Assembly: GCA_945952415.1 (NCBI GenBank)
Contig: CAMFIF010000021.1
Span: 1 to 58,897 of the forward strand
Direction of reading: 5' to 3'
Length of the DNA: 58,897 nucleotides
Source of the DNA: an uncultured Rhizobium sp.
Lineage (GTDB): Bacteria; Pseudomonadota; Alphaproteobacteria; Rhizobiales; Rhizobiaceae
A program made the translations under genes and the position numbers. The notes below the pieces were generated by a model. The model ran no database searches and was not told the DNA's origin. It worked only from the letters and a program-made list of their open reading frames with translations. This document shows, piece after piece, positions 42,004 through 52,385 of this stretch. The first letter of the stretch is position 1. Each line of letters begins with the position of its first letter.

Positions 42004-44463
42004 ATGGCTGAGGCTGCGCTTCATGGCGCTTCGACGCAAAGAATGGATCGGGCGGGGCGCTGGGCTGCCCTCTGGGTGGGATCGGCCGCACTGCTGATTC
42101 TCGGCCTGCAACCCATCCTGCTGGGCCAGGTATTTGCCGAGGGGCAGCTCACCTTCGACCAGCTGGCGCTTGCGGCGACGCTGGAGATCATCGCGCTCGG
42201 GCTTACCTCGGCGATAGCGGCCTTCTTCAAGCGCAACGTGCGCCAGCAGGCGATTGCCTTCCTCCTCGCCACCGCCCTCTTCGACTATATGACGGCCACG
42301 AGCGGTTCGGCCTCCGGCTTTATCTTCTGGCGGCTGCTTGCCGGACTTGCCGAAGGCGGGCTCGTGGCGATTGCGGCGGAGATGATTGCCCGCTCGCCGG
42401 TGCCGGAGCGCACGGGCGGTCTCTTCGTCATCCTGCAAACGGTGGCGCAGTGCCTGCTCGCCCTCCTCTTCTCGCTGGTTCTCCTGCCAAGCGATGGATC
42501 GCCCGCGGGCTTCCTCACCCTTTCGGCCATCGCACTCATCAGCCTTGCGGCGGTGCCGCTGCTGCCGGCGGCCTATCCGCCGCTCGTGCAGAAATCCGGC
42601 GGAATCGGCTTCTTCAACCGCGTTTCCGGGGCGGCGCTTCTCACCATCTTCCTGTTCTTCCTTTTCATCGGCGCGATCTGGGCCTTTCTGGAGCCCATGG
42701 GGCTTGCCGGCGGCATTTCCGCGCGGGACGTCGGACTGATGGTTTCGGCAAGCCTTGCCGCCCAGGTGATCGGCGCCTCGATTGCCACAGGCCTTTCCGG
42801 CGGACGCTTCACGCTGCTTGCGGTCACGGCTTCGATCCTTGCCAGCCTCGGCCTCTGCGCCCTTTATCTGCTGCATCCGGGCTTTTCCCTCTTTGCCTTT
42901 GCGGTCATGGCCACCGGCTTCCTCTGGCTGTTCGTCACGCCGTTCCAGATCGGCCTGGCCGTGATGGCCGACGAGACGCGGTCGACCGCGCTTCTGGTGC
43001 CGGCGGCACAGCTTTTCGGAGCGGCGCTCGGACCCGTCGGAGCCTCGCTCTTCATCGATGGCGAGAATGCCGGGGCCGTGCCGGTCTTCGGTGCGGTCTG
43101 CCTGCTCCTCAGCCTCGGCGCGCTCCTGCGCTTCCGGCACCTGCTCAAGCGCCGCGCGGTCGAGGAGGCCGAGGCTTTAAAGAATGCGCCGCGCTGGCAG
43201 AACTGGTCGGGCTCGGTGCGCGCCAATCCGCGGAGCGTCGAGGCGCCCCGGTCGACCGAGGCGCTGGCCGCCGTCATCCGCGAGGCACCGGGACCACTCC
43301 GCATTACGGGTTCCGGCCATTCCTTCACGCCGCTGGTGGCAACCGAGGGGACGCTTCTCGATCTCTCCGCCTTTTCCGGTCTGATCCGGCATGATCCCGA
43401 GCAGCATACGGCGACCATCGGGGCGCAGACGCGGCTGGGGGTGCTGACGCCGCTTCTGGCCGGTATCGGCCAGGGCCTGCCCAACATGGGCGACATCGAC
43501 AAGCAGGCCTTTGCCGGGGCGCTCGGCACCGCCACCCACGGATCGGGGCTGAAGCTCGGGGCCTACCACACCCAGCTCCTCGACATGACCCTGGTGGACG
43601 GGCGCGGCGAGATCCGCCAGATCGACCGCAGCCGCGACGAGGACCTTGTTCATGCGACGGGCGTGACGCTCGGCATGTTCGGCGCCCTTACCGATGTGAC
43701 GATCCAGAACGTGCCGACCTATAATCTCCGTCGGCGGCGCTGGATCGTGCCGATCGAGGAGATCCTCTCCGGCTTCGAGCCCTTCATGCGCGGGCACCGG
43801 TCGGCGGAGTTCTATTTCATCCCCTTCTCCGGCCATGCGCTTCTGTGCACCATCGACATGACCACCGATCCGCAGGGCGAGCGCCCGACCGAGGATGACG
43901 AGGAATCGCTTGCCATCCTGAAGGCGCTTCGCACCGGCCTGATCCGGGCCCCGTGGGTCCGCCGCAAGCTGATCGGGGCGGCGCTGCGGCGGGTGCCCGC
44001 CGAAGACTATGTGCAGGAATGGCAGAACGTCTATACGAGCGACCGGCGCACCCGGTTCAACGAGATGGAATATCACCTGCCCTTCGAAGTCGGTGCCAAG
44101 GCCCTTCGGGAGATCATCACGCTCGCGGAGACCCGCTTCCCCGAGGTCTATTTCCCCATGGAGGTCAGGGCGGTTGCGCCGGATGAATTCTGGCTCAGCC
44201 CCTTCTACCGCCGCGAAACCTGTTCGATTGCGATCCATCATGATGCAGCCGAAGATCCGACGGCCTTCATGCGCGCGGCGGAAGCAATCTTCCGCCGGTA
44301 TGACGGGCGGCCGCACTGGGGCAAGATGCACAATCTCAAGGGCGCCGACCTGAAATCCATCTATCCCCGCTTCGGCGATGCGCTGGAGGTGCGCCGGGAA
44401 TTCGATCCGGAAGGCCGGTTCCTGACGCCCTATCTGCGCCAGCTTCTGGGGATCGAGGCATGA
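42004..44463 (+). CDS. Fusion: MFS-like membrane domain plus sugar-lactone oxidase domain
   Basis: An 819-residue single frame with no stop or shift. Residues about 15-378 form a 10-12-helix MFS-like membrane region; the usual motif A after helix 2 is degenerate (AAFFKRNVRQQ). Residues about 397-819 form a VAO-type FAD oxidase of the L-gulonolactone/D-arabinonolactone oxidase family. This domain has GSGHSFTPL with His439, the position of covalent FAD attachment in the family, then NMGDIDKQAFAGALGTATHGSG, and HWGKMH at 771-776. The linker (378-396) is charged. The SD AAGGGGAGG supports ATG 42004. The oxidase should be on the cytoplasmic or periplasmic face, depending on helix count. The next gene overlaps by four bases. 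A joint transport-and-oxidation role is inferred. Confidence 0.85.
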   Translation: MAEAALHGASTQRMDRAGRWAALWVGSAALLILGLQPILLGQVFAEGQLTFDQLALAATLEIIALGLTSAIAAFFKRNVRQQAIAFLLATALFDYMTATSGSASGFIFWRLLAGLAEGGLVAIAAEMIARSPVPERTGGLFVILQTVAQCLLALLFSLVLLPSDGSPAGFLTLSAIALISLAAVPLLPAAYPPLVQKSGGIGFFNRVSGAALLTIFLFFLFIGAIWAFLEPMGLAGGISARDVGLMVSASLAAQVIGASIATGLSGGRFTLLAVTASILASLGLCALYLLHPGFSLFAFAVMATGFLWLFVTPFQIGLAVMADETRSTALLVPAAQLFGAALGPVGASLFIDGENAGAVPVFGAVCLLLSLGALLRFRHLLKRRAVEEAEALKNAPRWQNWSGSVRANPRSVEAPRSTEALAAVIREAPGPLRITGSGHSFTPLVATEGTLLDLSAFSGLIRHDPEQHTATIGAQTRLGVLTPLLAGIGQGLPNMGDIDKQAFAGALGTATHGSGLKLGAYHTQLLDMTLVDGRGEIRQIDRSRDEDLVHATGVTLGMFGALTDVTIQNVPTYNLRRRRWIVPIEEILSGFEPFMRGHRSAEFYFIPFSGHALLCTIDMTTDPQGERPTEDDEESLAILKALRTGLIRAPWVRRKLIGAALRRVPAEDYVQEWQNVYTSDRRTRFNEMEYHLPFEVGAKALREIITLAETRFPEVYFPMEVRAVAPDEFWLSPFYRRETCSIAIHHDAAEDPTAFMRAAEAIFRRYDGRPHWGKMHNLKGADLKSIYPRFGDALEVRREFDPEGRFLTPYLRQLLGIEA

Positions 44464-45614
44464 CGGATCCCTATTTCGCCGGGCTGGAAGCGGCGCTCAA
44501 GCGGGCCGGACTTCACCGTCCCGTTCTGGTCATCGACCGGGAGCGGCTCGACCGGAACATCGACCGGATGGTGGCCGGCCTGCCGAAGGGCACGCGCCTT
44601 CGGATCGTCGACAAGTCGCTGCCCGCGCCGGCGCTGATCGGCCATATCCTGAAACGGACGGGCAGCGACCGGCTGATGACCTTTCACCTGCCGGTCACGC
44701 TGACCATGCTCAAAGCCTTTCCGCAGGCCGAGCTGCTGTTCGGCAAGCCGATGCCGGTGCCTGCCGCGGCGCAAGCGCTGGAACAGGCGGAGGGGGCGGA
44801 GAAACAGGGCCTTCTCCAGCGCACCGTCTGGCTGATCGACACGGCAGAGCGGCTCGCCGCCTATGGCGCGCTTGCCGCCCGTCTCGGCATCGTCCTTCGT
44901 ATCGCCATCGAGGTGGATGCGGGCGTACGGCGGGGCGGGGTTGCCACCCCGGAAGAACTTCATGCGCTGCTTGAGGCGGCGCGCAGGCTTCCCTCGCTGA
45001 AGATCGAGGGCCTGATGGCCTATGAGGCCCATATTGCCGAGGTGCCGGGGGCGCGGGCGGAGCAGGCAAAAGTCACGGAGCGGCTCGATCGCTTCATCGC
45101 CATGCTGCGGCCGGAGGAAAGGCAGATCATCAATACGGGGGGCAGCAAGACGCTGAGCCTTTACGGGGGAGGCACCCACGCGAATGACGTTTCGGCGGGA
45201 TCGGGCTTTGTCCTTCCTTCCGATTTCGATACGCCGGGGCTCGCGGGCTTCGAGGCGGCGGCCTTCATCGCCACGCCGGTCCTGAAGGTGGGCGAGGCCC
45301 ATGTGCCCGGCCCGGCCCTCCTGTCGCGCGGCCTCAAGGCGCTCGGTCTCTTTCCGCGGCGCTGCTGCTACATCTATGGCGGCAACTGGCTGGCGCGGCC
45401 CGTTTATCCTCCCGGTGTCCGGGAAAACCGGATCTGGGGCAAATCATCCAACCAGCAGTTCCTGACCGTACCGCCCGATCTCGCGCTTTCACCCGACGAT
45501 ATCGTCTTCTTTCGCCCGACGCAGAGCGAGGCGGTGCTGCAGCATTTCGGCCCGATTGCCGTCTTTGCGGACGGAGAAATTGTCGATTGGTGGCAGCCCT
45601 TGCCGACTGGTTGA
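44460..45614 (+). CDS. PLP-dependent alanine-racemase-fold enzyme (DSD1/D-threonine-aldolase-like)
   Basis: A 384-residue protein overlapping the fusion gene by ATGA, so translationally coupled. The N-terminal alanine-racemase-type barrel starts at RPVLVIDRERLDRNIDRM; RIVDKSLPAP carries Lys52, the probable Schiff-base residue. Other marks are IAIEVDAGVRRGGVATPEEL, EGLMAYEAHIAEVPG and NTGGSKTLSLYG. The C-terminal domain (about 270-375) resembles that of D-serine dehydratase/D-threonine aldolase. Reactions in this family act on D- or hydroxy-amino acids. Its role beside a lactone oxidase is unclear; an amino-acid-aldehyde or sugar-acid link is possible. No convincing terminator is seen directly after it. 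Confidence 0.8.
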   Translation: MTDPYFAGLEAALKRAGLHRPVLVIDRERLDRNIDRMVAGLPKGTRLRIVDKSLPAPALIGHILKRTGSDRLMTFHLPVTLTMLKAFPQAELLFGKPMPVPAAAQALEQAEGAEKQGLLQRTVWLIDTAERLAAYGALAARLGIVLRIAIEVDAGVRRGGVATPEELHALLEAARRLPSLKIEGLMAYEAHIAEVPGARAEQAKVTERLDRFIAMLRPEERQIINTGGSKTLSLYGGGTHANDVSAGSGFVLPSDFDTPGLAGFEAAAFIATPVLKVGEAHVPGPALLSRGLKALGLFPRRCCYIYGGNWLARPVYPPGVRENRIWGKSSNQQFLTVPPDLALSPDDIVFFRPTQSEAVLQHFGPIAVFADGEIVDWWQPLPTG

Positions 45615-45713
45615 ATTCACCCAGATTAAGTCGACCTTTGGTGGATTTTCGCGCGGACAGGTCAGCGATTTCCTGCCATGAGTGTGGTCATCATTCGTGT
45701 GAAAGGACGTTCC

Positions 45714-46106
45714 ATGTTCAAAGGCAAATTCTTCCTGGCCGCGCTGCTGGCCATGACCGCAACCGCCGCCAAGGCAGAGACGATCAGCGTTCCCGCGGGC
45801 GAGAGCTCGGCCATGATTGACTTCACCAATCTCGACGACAATTGCCAGTCCATCGGCAAGCCGAAGGGCAAGGTGACGTCCGAGCCCAAGCACGGTAAGG
45901 TGAGCTTCCAGTGGATGAGCATCACGCTGGACGAGGATTACGGCACCTGCAAGGGCAAGCATGCAAAGGCGCTCCGCGTGATCTACACGCCGGACCGCGG
46001 CTACAAGGGCTCGGACTCCTTCAAGGTCGGCGCCACCATGCCTGCCTATGACGACGGCTCGGGCAGCCGTTATGTTTCGGAATCCTTCGATCTCTCGGTG
46101 GAATAA
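45714..46106 (+). CDS. Secreted two-cysteine protein A, single Ig-like domain
   Basis: A 130-residue protein with a Sec signal peptide (FFLAALLAMTATAAKAET, cleavage near residue 20). The mature part has the repeated pattern also found in the next gene: NCQSIG, EPKHGKVSF, CKGK and YTPDRGYKGSDSF. The last motif resembles the end of bacterial Ig-like (cadherin/Big-type) domains, in which YTP.GY.G.D.F is common. Two cysteines, in DNCQS and GTCKG, probably form a disulphide. ATG 45714 follows AAAGGA. A strong terminator follows at 46118-46152. Function is unknown; a periplasmic or surface role is inferred. Confidence 0.7.
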   Translation: MFKGKFFLAALLAMTATAAKAETISVPAGESSAMIDFTNLDDNCQSIGKPKGKVTSEPKHGKVSFQWMSITLDEDYGTCKGKHAKALRVIYTPDRGYKGSDSFKVGATMPAYDDGSGSRYVSESFDLSVE

Positions 46107-46117
46107 GCGTTCCGGCA

Positions 46118-46152
46118 AGCGGCGGGCCGGACAGAGCCCGCCGCTTTCTTCC
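46118..46152 (+). terminator. Intrinsic terminator after secreted protein A
   Basis: AGCGGCGGGC (46118-46127) and GCCCGCCGCT (46136-46145) give an exact 10-bp stem followed by TTCTTCC. It separates the two tandem paralogues, so each has its own transcript or the second is read through only weakly. Confidence 0.75.
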
Positions 46153-46235
46153 CTTTGAAGAAGCACTTTAAAGTAGATTTATCTTCACCCATCTCCTAAA
46201 GACATTATTTATAATTGCATCTTCAGGAGAGATAC

Positions 46236-46628
46236 ATGCTGCGCCCTGCCCGCCTCGCCCTTATCGCCCTTGCCTTTTCGGCCGGCGTTTCGCTTGCGGA
46301 GGACCTCACCGTTCCCGCCGGGCGGAAAAGCTACCTCTTCGACTTCTCGAACACGGACGAGAACTGCCAGTCGATCGGCCGTTCTAAAGGCAGTGTGGTG
46401 ACCGAGCCGAAGCATGGCAAGGTGTCCTTCGAATGGGTGAGCGCCCGGCTTGGGGAAGGCACGCGCTTCTGCAAGGGCAAGTTCGCCAAGGTGCTGCGCA
46501 TAGCCTATACGCCGGACCGGGGCTATCGCGGCCCGGATCACTTCCGCGTCGGCATTTCGATGGCGCGGTATGCGGATATTTCCGGCAACAGCTTCTCCAC
46601 CCAGGATGTGGATCTTGTGGTGAAGTAA
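46236..46628 (+). CDS. Secreted two-cysteine protein B, paralogue of A
   Basis: A 130-residue protein, exactly the length of its upstream paralogue. Sec signal peptide ARLALIALAFSAGVSLAE. Shared blocks are VPAG, ENCQSIG, EPKHGKVSFEW, CKGKFAKVLRI and YTPDRGYRGPDHF; both cysteines are kept. Roughly half of the aligned positions look identical by eye, so the duplication is old but structurally constrained. ATG 46236 follows AGGAGA. The GMC oxidoreductase gene converges seven bases away. Function is unknown. Confidence 0.7.
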   Translation: MLRPARLALIALAFSAGVSLAEDLTVPAGRKSYLFDFSNTDENCQSIGRSKGSVVTEPKHGKVSFEWVSARLGEGTRFCKGKFAKVLRIAYTPDRGYRGPDHFRVGISMARYADISGNSFSTQDVDLVVK

Positions 46629-46634
46629 CCGGGC

Positions 46635-48239
46635 TCAGCCGGCCGCCGACCGGATCATGTCGGCGGCCTTTTCCGCGATCATGATCGTGGGGGCATTGGT
46701 GTTGCCGCCGATCAGCGTCGGCATGATCGAGGCATCCACCACGCGCAGGCCTTCGACACCCCGGACCTTCAGCGCGGGATCGACCACCGAATGGTCGTCG
46801 GCTCCCATGCGGCAGGTGCCGACCGGGTGATAGATCGTGTCCGAGCGCTCGCGGATGGATTTCAGGAGCCCCTCGTCATCGCGACCGGCTGGCTTTATTT
46901 CCGCCTTCAGGTGTTTTTTCAGCGGCGCGCTTTCCATGATCGCACGCATCCTGCGGGCGCCTTCCAGAAGCGTCTGCTGGTCCCGCTCGTCCCAGAGGAA
47001 ACGGGGATCGATCAGCGGCGCATCCTCCGCATGCGGGCTTGCCAGCCGCACTTCCCCGCGGGACCAGGGCCTCAGCACGCAGGCATGGCAGGAATAGCCA
47101 TAACCCATGTGCATCTTTCGGGCGTGATCATCCACCAGGGCGATCAGGAAGTGGAGCTGCACGTCCGGGCGGTCGAGATCCGGTCTTGTGCGGAAGAAGG
47201 CGCCGCTTTCGGCAAAGGTGGTGCGCAGCCTGCCCGTGCCCTTGCGCCGCCATTCGCCCATGGCCGCGACCATGTGGGCGAGCGATCCGGGAGCGAGCGC
47301 AAGGAGATCGCGGGTGGCTGCGCGGTACCAGAGCGTGAAATCGAGATGATCCTGCAGATTCCGGCCGACTTCCGGACTGTTGACAAGCGGCTCGATGCCG
47401 AGCGGCTTCAGGTCTGAGGCCGGGCCGATGCCTGACAGCATGAGGAGCTGCGGGGAGAGAAAGGCGCCGGCAGAAAGGATGACCTCCCGCCCGACCCGCA
47501 CCTCGATGTCCTGCCGTCCCTTGCGGTAGCGGACGCCTGCGGCACGCCGGCCCTCGAAGACAACCCGGTTCGCCATCGCACCGGTGACGATTTCCAGATT
47601 GGGTCGGTTCATGGCCGGGTGAAGATAGGCGGCGGCCGTCGAGCACCGTTCGCCGAGCCGGGGCCCGTGCCAGAACTGGGTGACCTGGAAGACGCCCGCG
47701 CCCTCCTGGCTTTCCCCGTTGAAATCGGGATTGCGGGGAATGCCGTTCTCGGCCGCCGCCGCGATGAAATCCTCGTTGATGGCGCGCACCCAGGGCGCAT
47801 TCGCCACCTGAAGCGGCCCTCCCCCGCCATGCAGCGGGCCCGCGCCGCGCTCATTATCCTCGGCCTTCAGGAAATAGGGCAACACATCATCGAAGGCCCA
47901 GCCGGTGCAGCCGCGCGCGGCCCAATCGTCATAGTCGGTCGGATGGCCGCGGAGATAGAGCATGGCATTGACCGAGCTCGATCCGCCCAGGCCTTTGCCG
48001 CGCGGCTGGTATCCACGCCTTCCGCCGAGACCCCGCTGCGGAACCGTCTCGAAGCCCCAGTTCATGGACGATACATGGCCGGGCACGATCGCCGCCGCCG
48101 CCATGGGCACCCGCATGAGGATGCTGCGGCCATCGCCGCCCGCTTCGAGCAGGCAGACACGGATTTTCGGATTCTCGCTCAAGCGCGCAGCCAGAACCGC
48201 GCCCGCCGAACCGCCGCCGACGATCACGTAATCAAACAT
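46635..48239 (-). CDS. GMC-family oxidoreductase (choline-dehydrogenase-like)
   Basis: A 534-residue FAD enzyme. The N-terminal FAD motif is [18 protein letters not shown] (residues 5-22), followed by the GMC signature segments [25 protein letters not shown] and [23 protein letters not shown]. The C-terminal catalytic His is in [12 protein letters not shown], ending with [19 protein letters not shown]. It oxidises primary alcohols; choline is one family substrate, but many GMC enzymes use other alcohols, so the name is kept general. ATG 48239 follows GGAGGG. It is not obviously co-transcribed with the peptide-transport genes on the right, as a terminator (48366-48397) separates them. Confidence 0.9.
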   Translation of the reverse strand: MFDYVIVGGGSAGAVLAARLSENPKIRVCLLEAGGDGRSILMRVPMAAAAIVPGHVSSMNWGFETVPQRGLGGRRGYQPRGKGLGGSSSVNAMLYLRGHPTDYDDWAARGCTGWAFDDVLPYFLKAEDNERGAGPLHGGGGPLQVANAPWVRAINEDFIAAAAENGIPRNPDFNGESQEGAGVFQVTQFWHGPRLGERCSTAAAYLHPAMNRPNLEIVTGAMANRVVFEGRRAAGVRYRKGRQDIEVRVGREVILSAGAFLSPQLLMLSGIGPASDLKPLGIEPLVNSPEVGRNLQDHLDFTLWYRAATRDLLALAPGSLAHMVAAMGEWRRKGTGRLRTTFAESGAFFRTRPDLDRPDVQLHFLIALVDDHARKMHMGYGYSCHACVLRPWSRGEVRLASPHAEDAPLIDPRFLWDERDQQTLLEGARRMRAIMESAPLKKHLKAEIKPAGRDDEGLLKSIRERSDTIYHPVGTCRMGADDHSVVDPALKVRGVEGLRVVDASIMPTLIGGNTNAPTIMIAEKAADMIRSAAG

Positions 48240-48365
48240 GAATTGCCCTCCGCCGGATGCGGGCTCCCCTTCCCGCATCTTCCGTAAACGGAAGAATATG
48301 AGATAAATGGTGTTTTGTGAAACTATATTTTCGGCTAAAGCCGCCCCAGAGCGAGCAACGCCATA

Positions 48366-48397
48366 CGAAAAGGGCCGCGCCTTGCGGCACGGCCCTT
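48366..48397 (-). terminator. Terminator of the dpp-type operon
   Basis: AAGGGCCG (48370-48377) and CGGCCCTT (48390-48397) form an exact 8-bp stem. On the minus strand it is followed by TTTTCG. It lies 27 bases past the stop of the last transport gene. Confidence 0.65.
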
Positions 48398-48423
48398 CCG
48401 GTATTACCAGGCTGACGTGTCCG

Positions 48424-49377
<954 letters not shown>

Positions 49378-49379
49378 CC

Positions 49380-50384
49380 TCACGCTCCTTCCTTGACGGC
49401 AAAAGCCGGATGATTGAGGGGTACGCCCTGAACCAGCGGATAGTTGCAGAGCGCTTCCCCGAGCTCCCTGCCCTGGCGGCGGGCGCCCTGGTGGCAATCG
49501 GGCTGGACGAAGGCGCAGCGCGGGGCAAAAAGACAGCCCGTGGGGCGGTCATGCTGGCCCGGCACCACACCGGCAATGGAAGGCAGCTTTTCGCCCGCCA
49601 CCGCCCGCTCGGGCAGGGCGGCGAGGAGGGCTGCCGTATAGGGGTGATGGGGATCGGCAAAGAGCTGCCCGACCGGCTGCTCCTCCACCTTCTGCCCGGC
49701 ATACTGCACCTGGACGCGATGGGCGGTTTCCGCCACCACGCCCATGTCATGGGTGATCAGCACCAGTGCCATGCCGTTTTCCTTCTGCAGGCGCACGAGC
49801 AGATCGAGGATCTGGGCCTGGATGGTCACGTCGAGGGCGGTGGTCGGTTCGTCGGCGATCAGGAGCTTCGGATTGCAGGCAAGGGCCATGGCGATCATCA
49901 CACGCTGGCTCATGCCGCCCGACATCTGATGCGGGAAGTTGGAAAGCCGCTCTTCCGGCGCGGGAATGCCGACGAGCTTCAGCAGCTCGATCGAGCGCTC
50001 CCGGCGCTCCTTGCGGTTCAGGCCCATGTGGATGCGCAGCGTTTCGCCCAGCTGGAAGCCGACCGTGAAGCACGGGTTGAGGCTGGACATGGGCTCCTGG
50101 AAGATCATCGCCATGTCCTTGCCGATGATGTTGCGGCGCTGGCGCGGCGAAAGACCGATCAAGTCCTTGCCGTCGAAGGCGAGCCTGTCTGCGGTGATCT
50201 TCGCCGTCCAGGGCAGTAGACCCATGAGCGCCAGCATCGAGACCGACTTGCCCGAGCCGGATTCGCCGACGATCGAAAGGATTTCCCCGCGATCGCAGGA
50301 CAGCGAGACATTGTCCACCGCGCGGAAGAGGCCGGAGGCCGTCTGGAATTCGACGGTGAGATTCTGGATTTCGAGAAGTGCCAT
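49380..50384 (-). CDS. dppD: Dipeptide-type ABC transporter ATPase (DppD-like)
   Basis: A 334-residue ATPase with Walker [11 protein letters not shown], signature [15 protein letters not shown], Walker [14 protein letters not shown] and the C-terminal extension [17 protein letters not shown], again with the cysteine pattern of Dpp/Opp proteins. ATG 50384 overlaps the DppC stop by one base (TGATG), giving translational coupling. It pairs with DppF on the cytoplasmic face of the importer. Confidence 0.92.
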   Translation of the reverse strand: MALLEIQNLTVEFQTASGLFRAVDNVSLSCDRGEILSIVGESGSGKSVSMLALMGLLPWTAKITADRLAFDGKDLIGLSPRQRRNIIGKDMAMIFQEPMSSLNPCFTVGFQLGETLRIHMGLNRKERRERSIELLKLVGIPAPEERLSNFPHQMSGGMSQRVMIAMALACNPKLLIADEPTTALDVTIQAQILDLLVRLQKENGMALVLITHDMGVVAETAHRVQVQYAGQKVEEQPVGQLFADPHHPYTAALLAALPERAVAGEKLPSIAGVVPGQHDRPTGCLFAPRCAFVQPDCHQGARRQGRELGEALCNYPLVQGVPLNHPAFAVKEGA

Positions 50385-51283
50385 CACGACCTCTTCAGCT
50401 TGGGGTCGAGGGCATCGCGCAGCCCATCGCCCATCAGATTGATGGCCAGAACGGTGATCAGGATCGCAAGGCCCGGGAAGGTGACGACCCAGGGCGCGCG
50501 CTGGATGAACTCGCGCGCTTCGGCCAGCATGGTGCCCCATTCCGGCGTCGGCGGCTGGGCGCCCATGCCGAGGAAGCCGAGCGCTGCGGCATCGAGGATC
50601 GCCGCCGAGAAGGCAAGCGTTGCCTGCACGATCAGCGGACCCAGACAATTCGGCAGGATGGTGAGGAACATGATGCGGATGGTGCCGGCACCGGCGACCT
50701 TGGAGGCGATCACATATTCCTTTTCCCGCTCCGCCAGCACCGAGGCGCGGGTGAGACGGACGAAATGCGGCTGGTTGACCAGCGAGATCGCGATCATGGC
50801 ATTCAGGAGCCCCGGACCGAGCACGGCCACCAGCACGAGCGCCAGAAGCAGCGAGGGGAAGGCCAGGATGATATCCATGATGCGCATGATGACGATATCG
50901 GTGCGGCCGCCGAAATAGCCGGCGACGAGGCCGATCAGCACGCCCGAGATCACCGACAGGGTAACGACCACGAGGCCGATGAAGAGCGAGAAGCGGGCGC
51001 CATAGATGAGGCGCGAGAGAATGTCGCGGCCGACGGCATCGGTGCCGAGCAGATAGCTGGTCTTGCCACCCTCGACCCAGGAGGGCACGAGAAGCAGGGC
51101 CTCGCGGTTCTGTTCGCTCGGGCTATGGGGCGCAAAGAGCGGCGCGAGGATCGCGACCACGAGAATGACGAGGAAGATGGCGAGGCCGATGACCGCGCCC
51201 TTGTTGCGGGAGAAGTAATGCCAGAATTCGGCCAGCGCCGAAGGATGGCTGCCCTTGCCGGGCGTGGTGGAAACGGTGCTCAT
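50384..51283 (-). CDS. dppC: Dipeptide-type ABC transporter permease (DppC-like)
   Basis: A 299-residue inner-membrane permease with about six transmembrane segments. The family pattern LGTDAVGRDILSRLIYGARFSL is near residues 78-100, and the permease signature block GAGTIRIMFLTILPNCLGPLIVQ is near residue 190. ATG 51283 matches the DppC N-terminus. It forms the channel with DppB, whose gene ends ten bases upstream. Confidence 0.92.
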   Translation of the reverse strand: MSTVSTTPGKGSHPSALAEFWHYFSRNKGAVIGLAIFLVILVVAILAPLFAPHSPSEQNREALLLVPSWVEGGKTSYLLGTDAVGRDILSRLIYGARFSLFIGLVVVTLSVISGVLIGLVAGYFGGRTDIVIMRIMDIILAFPSLLLALVLVAVLGPGLLNAMIAISLVNQPHFVRLTRASVLAEREKEYVIASKVAGAGTIRIMFLTILPNCLGPLIVQATLAFSAAILDAAALGFLGMGAQPPTPEWGTMLAEAREFIQRAPWVVTFPGLAILITVLAINLMGDGLRDALDPKLKRS

Positions 51284-51293
51284 GAATGCCCCC

Positions 51294-52298
51294 TCAATGC
51301 CGGATGCGCGGGTTGATGAAGCCATAGGTGACATCCACCGCCAGGTTGACGAGCATGATGACGCCGGCAATCAGGAGCAGGCCGCCCTGCACCACGGCAT
51401 AGTCGCGCTTGAAGACCGCATCCACCATCCACTTGCCGATGCCCGGCCATGAGAAAATGGTTTCGGTCAGGATTGCGCCCGCAAGCAGCACGCCCACCTG
51501 AAGACCAATCGTGGTGATGACCGGGATCAGCGCATTGCGCAGCGCATGAACGCCAATGACCCGATAGGGCGAAAGACCCTTGGAGCGCGCCGTACGGACA
51601 TAATCCTCGCCCAGCACTTCCAGCATGGCGGACCGGGTCTGGCGGGCAATCACCGCAAGTGGGATCGTGCCGAGCACGATGGTGGGGAGGATGAGATAGG
51701 TGACGGCCGACTTGAAGGCGCCCGCCTGACCGGAAAGCAGGCTGTCGATCAGCATGAAGCCCGTAACCGGCGGGAAGAAATACATGAGCGAAATGCGGCC
51801 CGAGACCGGCGTCCACTGGAGATAGCCGGAAAAGAAGATGATGAGCAGCAGGCCCCACCAGAAAATCGGCATGGAATAGCCGACGAGGGCGACCCCCATG
51901 ATCGACTGGTCGAACCAGGTTCCCCGCTTGACCGCTGCAATCACGCCGGCGGGAACGCCGAAGACCACCGCCAGGAGGATGGCACAGATCGACAGTTCCA
52001 GCGTGGCCGGAAAGAGCGAGAGAAACTCGCCGAGAACCGGCCGCTTGGTGACGATGGAGGTGCCGAGGTCCCCCTTCAGCACGTCGGTGAGGTAGTCGAG
52101 ATACTGGATCGGCATGGGCCGGTCGAGGCCGAGATCATGCATGATGGCGGCGTGACGTTCTTCCGACATCACGCGCTCGCCCGACATGAGCATGACCGGA
52201 TCGCCGGGCAGCATGCGGATGAACGAAAAGGCGATCAGCGACACCCCGAGAAAGGTCGGAATGAGGATCGCGAGGCGTCCAAGCAGGAAACGAAACAT
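51294..52298 (-). CDS. dppB: Dipeptide-type ABC transporter permease (DppB-like)
   Basis: A 334-residue inner-membrane permease starting MFRFLLGRLAILIPTFLGVSLIAF, a typical DppB/OppB N-terminus, with the RTARSKGLSPYRVIGVHALRNALIPVIT coupling loop near residues 230-260. It is the first permease of the operon. A long hairpin (52319-52346) separates it from the binding-protein gene. Confidence 0.93.
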   Translation of the reverse strand: MFRFLLGRLAILIPTFLGVSLIAFSFIRMLPGDPVMLMSGERVMSEERHAAIMHDLGLDRPMPIQYLDYLTDVLKGDLGTSIVTKRPVLGEFLSLFPATLELSICAILLAVVFGVPAGVIAAVKRGTWFDQSIMGVALVGYSMPIFWWGLLLIIFFSGYLQWTPVSGRISLMYFFPPVTGFMLIDSLLSGQAGAFKSAVTYLILPTIVLGTIPLAVIARQTRSAMLEVLGEDYVRTARSKGLSPYRVIGVHALRNALIPVITTIGLQVGVLLAGAILTETIFSWPGIGKWMVDAVFKRDYAVVQGGLLLIAGVIMLVNLAVDVTYGFINPRIRH

Positions 52299-52318
52299 GG
52301 TGGTTGTCCAAAATGATA

Positions 52319-52346
52319 CCGGCGATCGGTCTGGACCGATCGCCGG
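52319..52346 (-). terminator. Hairpin between dppA and dppB
   Basis: CCGGCGATCGGT (52319-52330) and ACCGATCGCCGG (52335-52346) form a perfect 12-bp stem with loop CTGG. There is no strong U-run, so it probably stabilises the dppA message or partly attenuates downstream genes, giving more binding protein than permease. Confidence 0.6.
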
Positions 52347-52385
52347 AGGAACCCGGCCTTATATTCCGGGCATGCCAGAGATGAT

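Noticed and set aside
42450..43394. Alternate-frame open reading frame suggesting a frameshift in the MFS-oxidase gene
   Set aside because: The main frame is uninterrupted and retains family motifs on both sides; the alternate frame translation has none.
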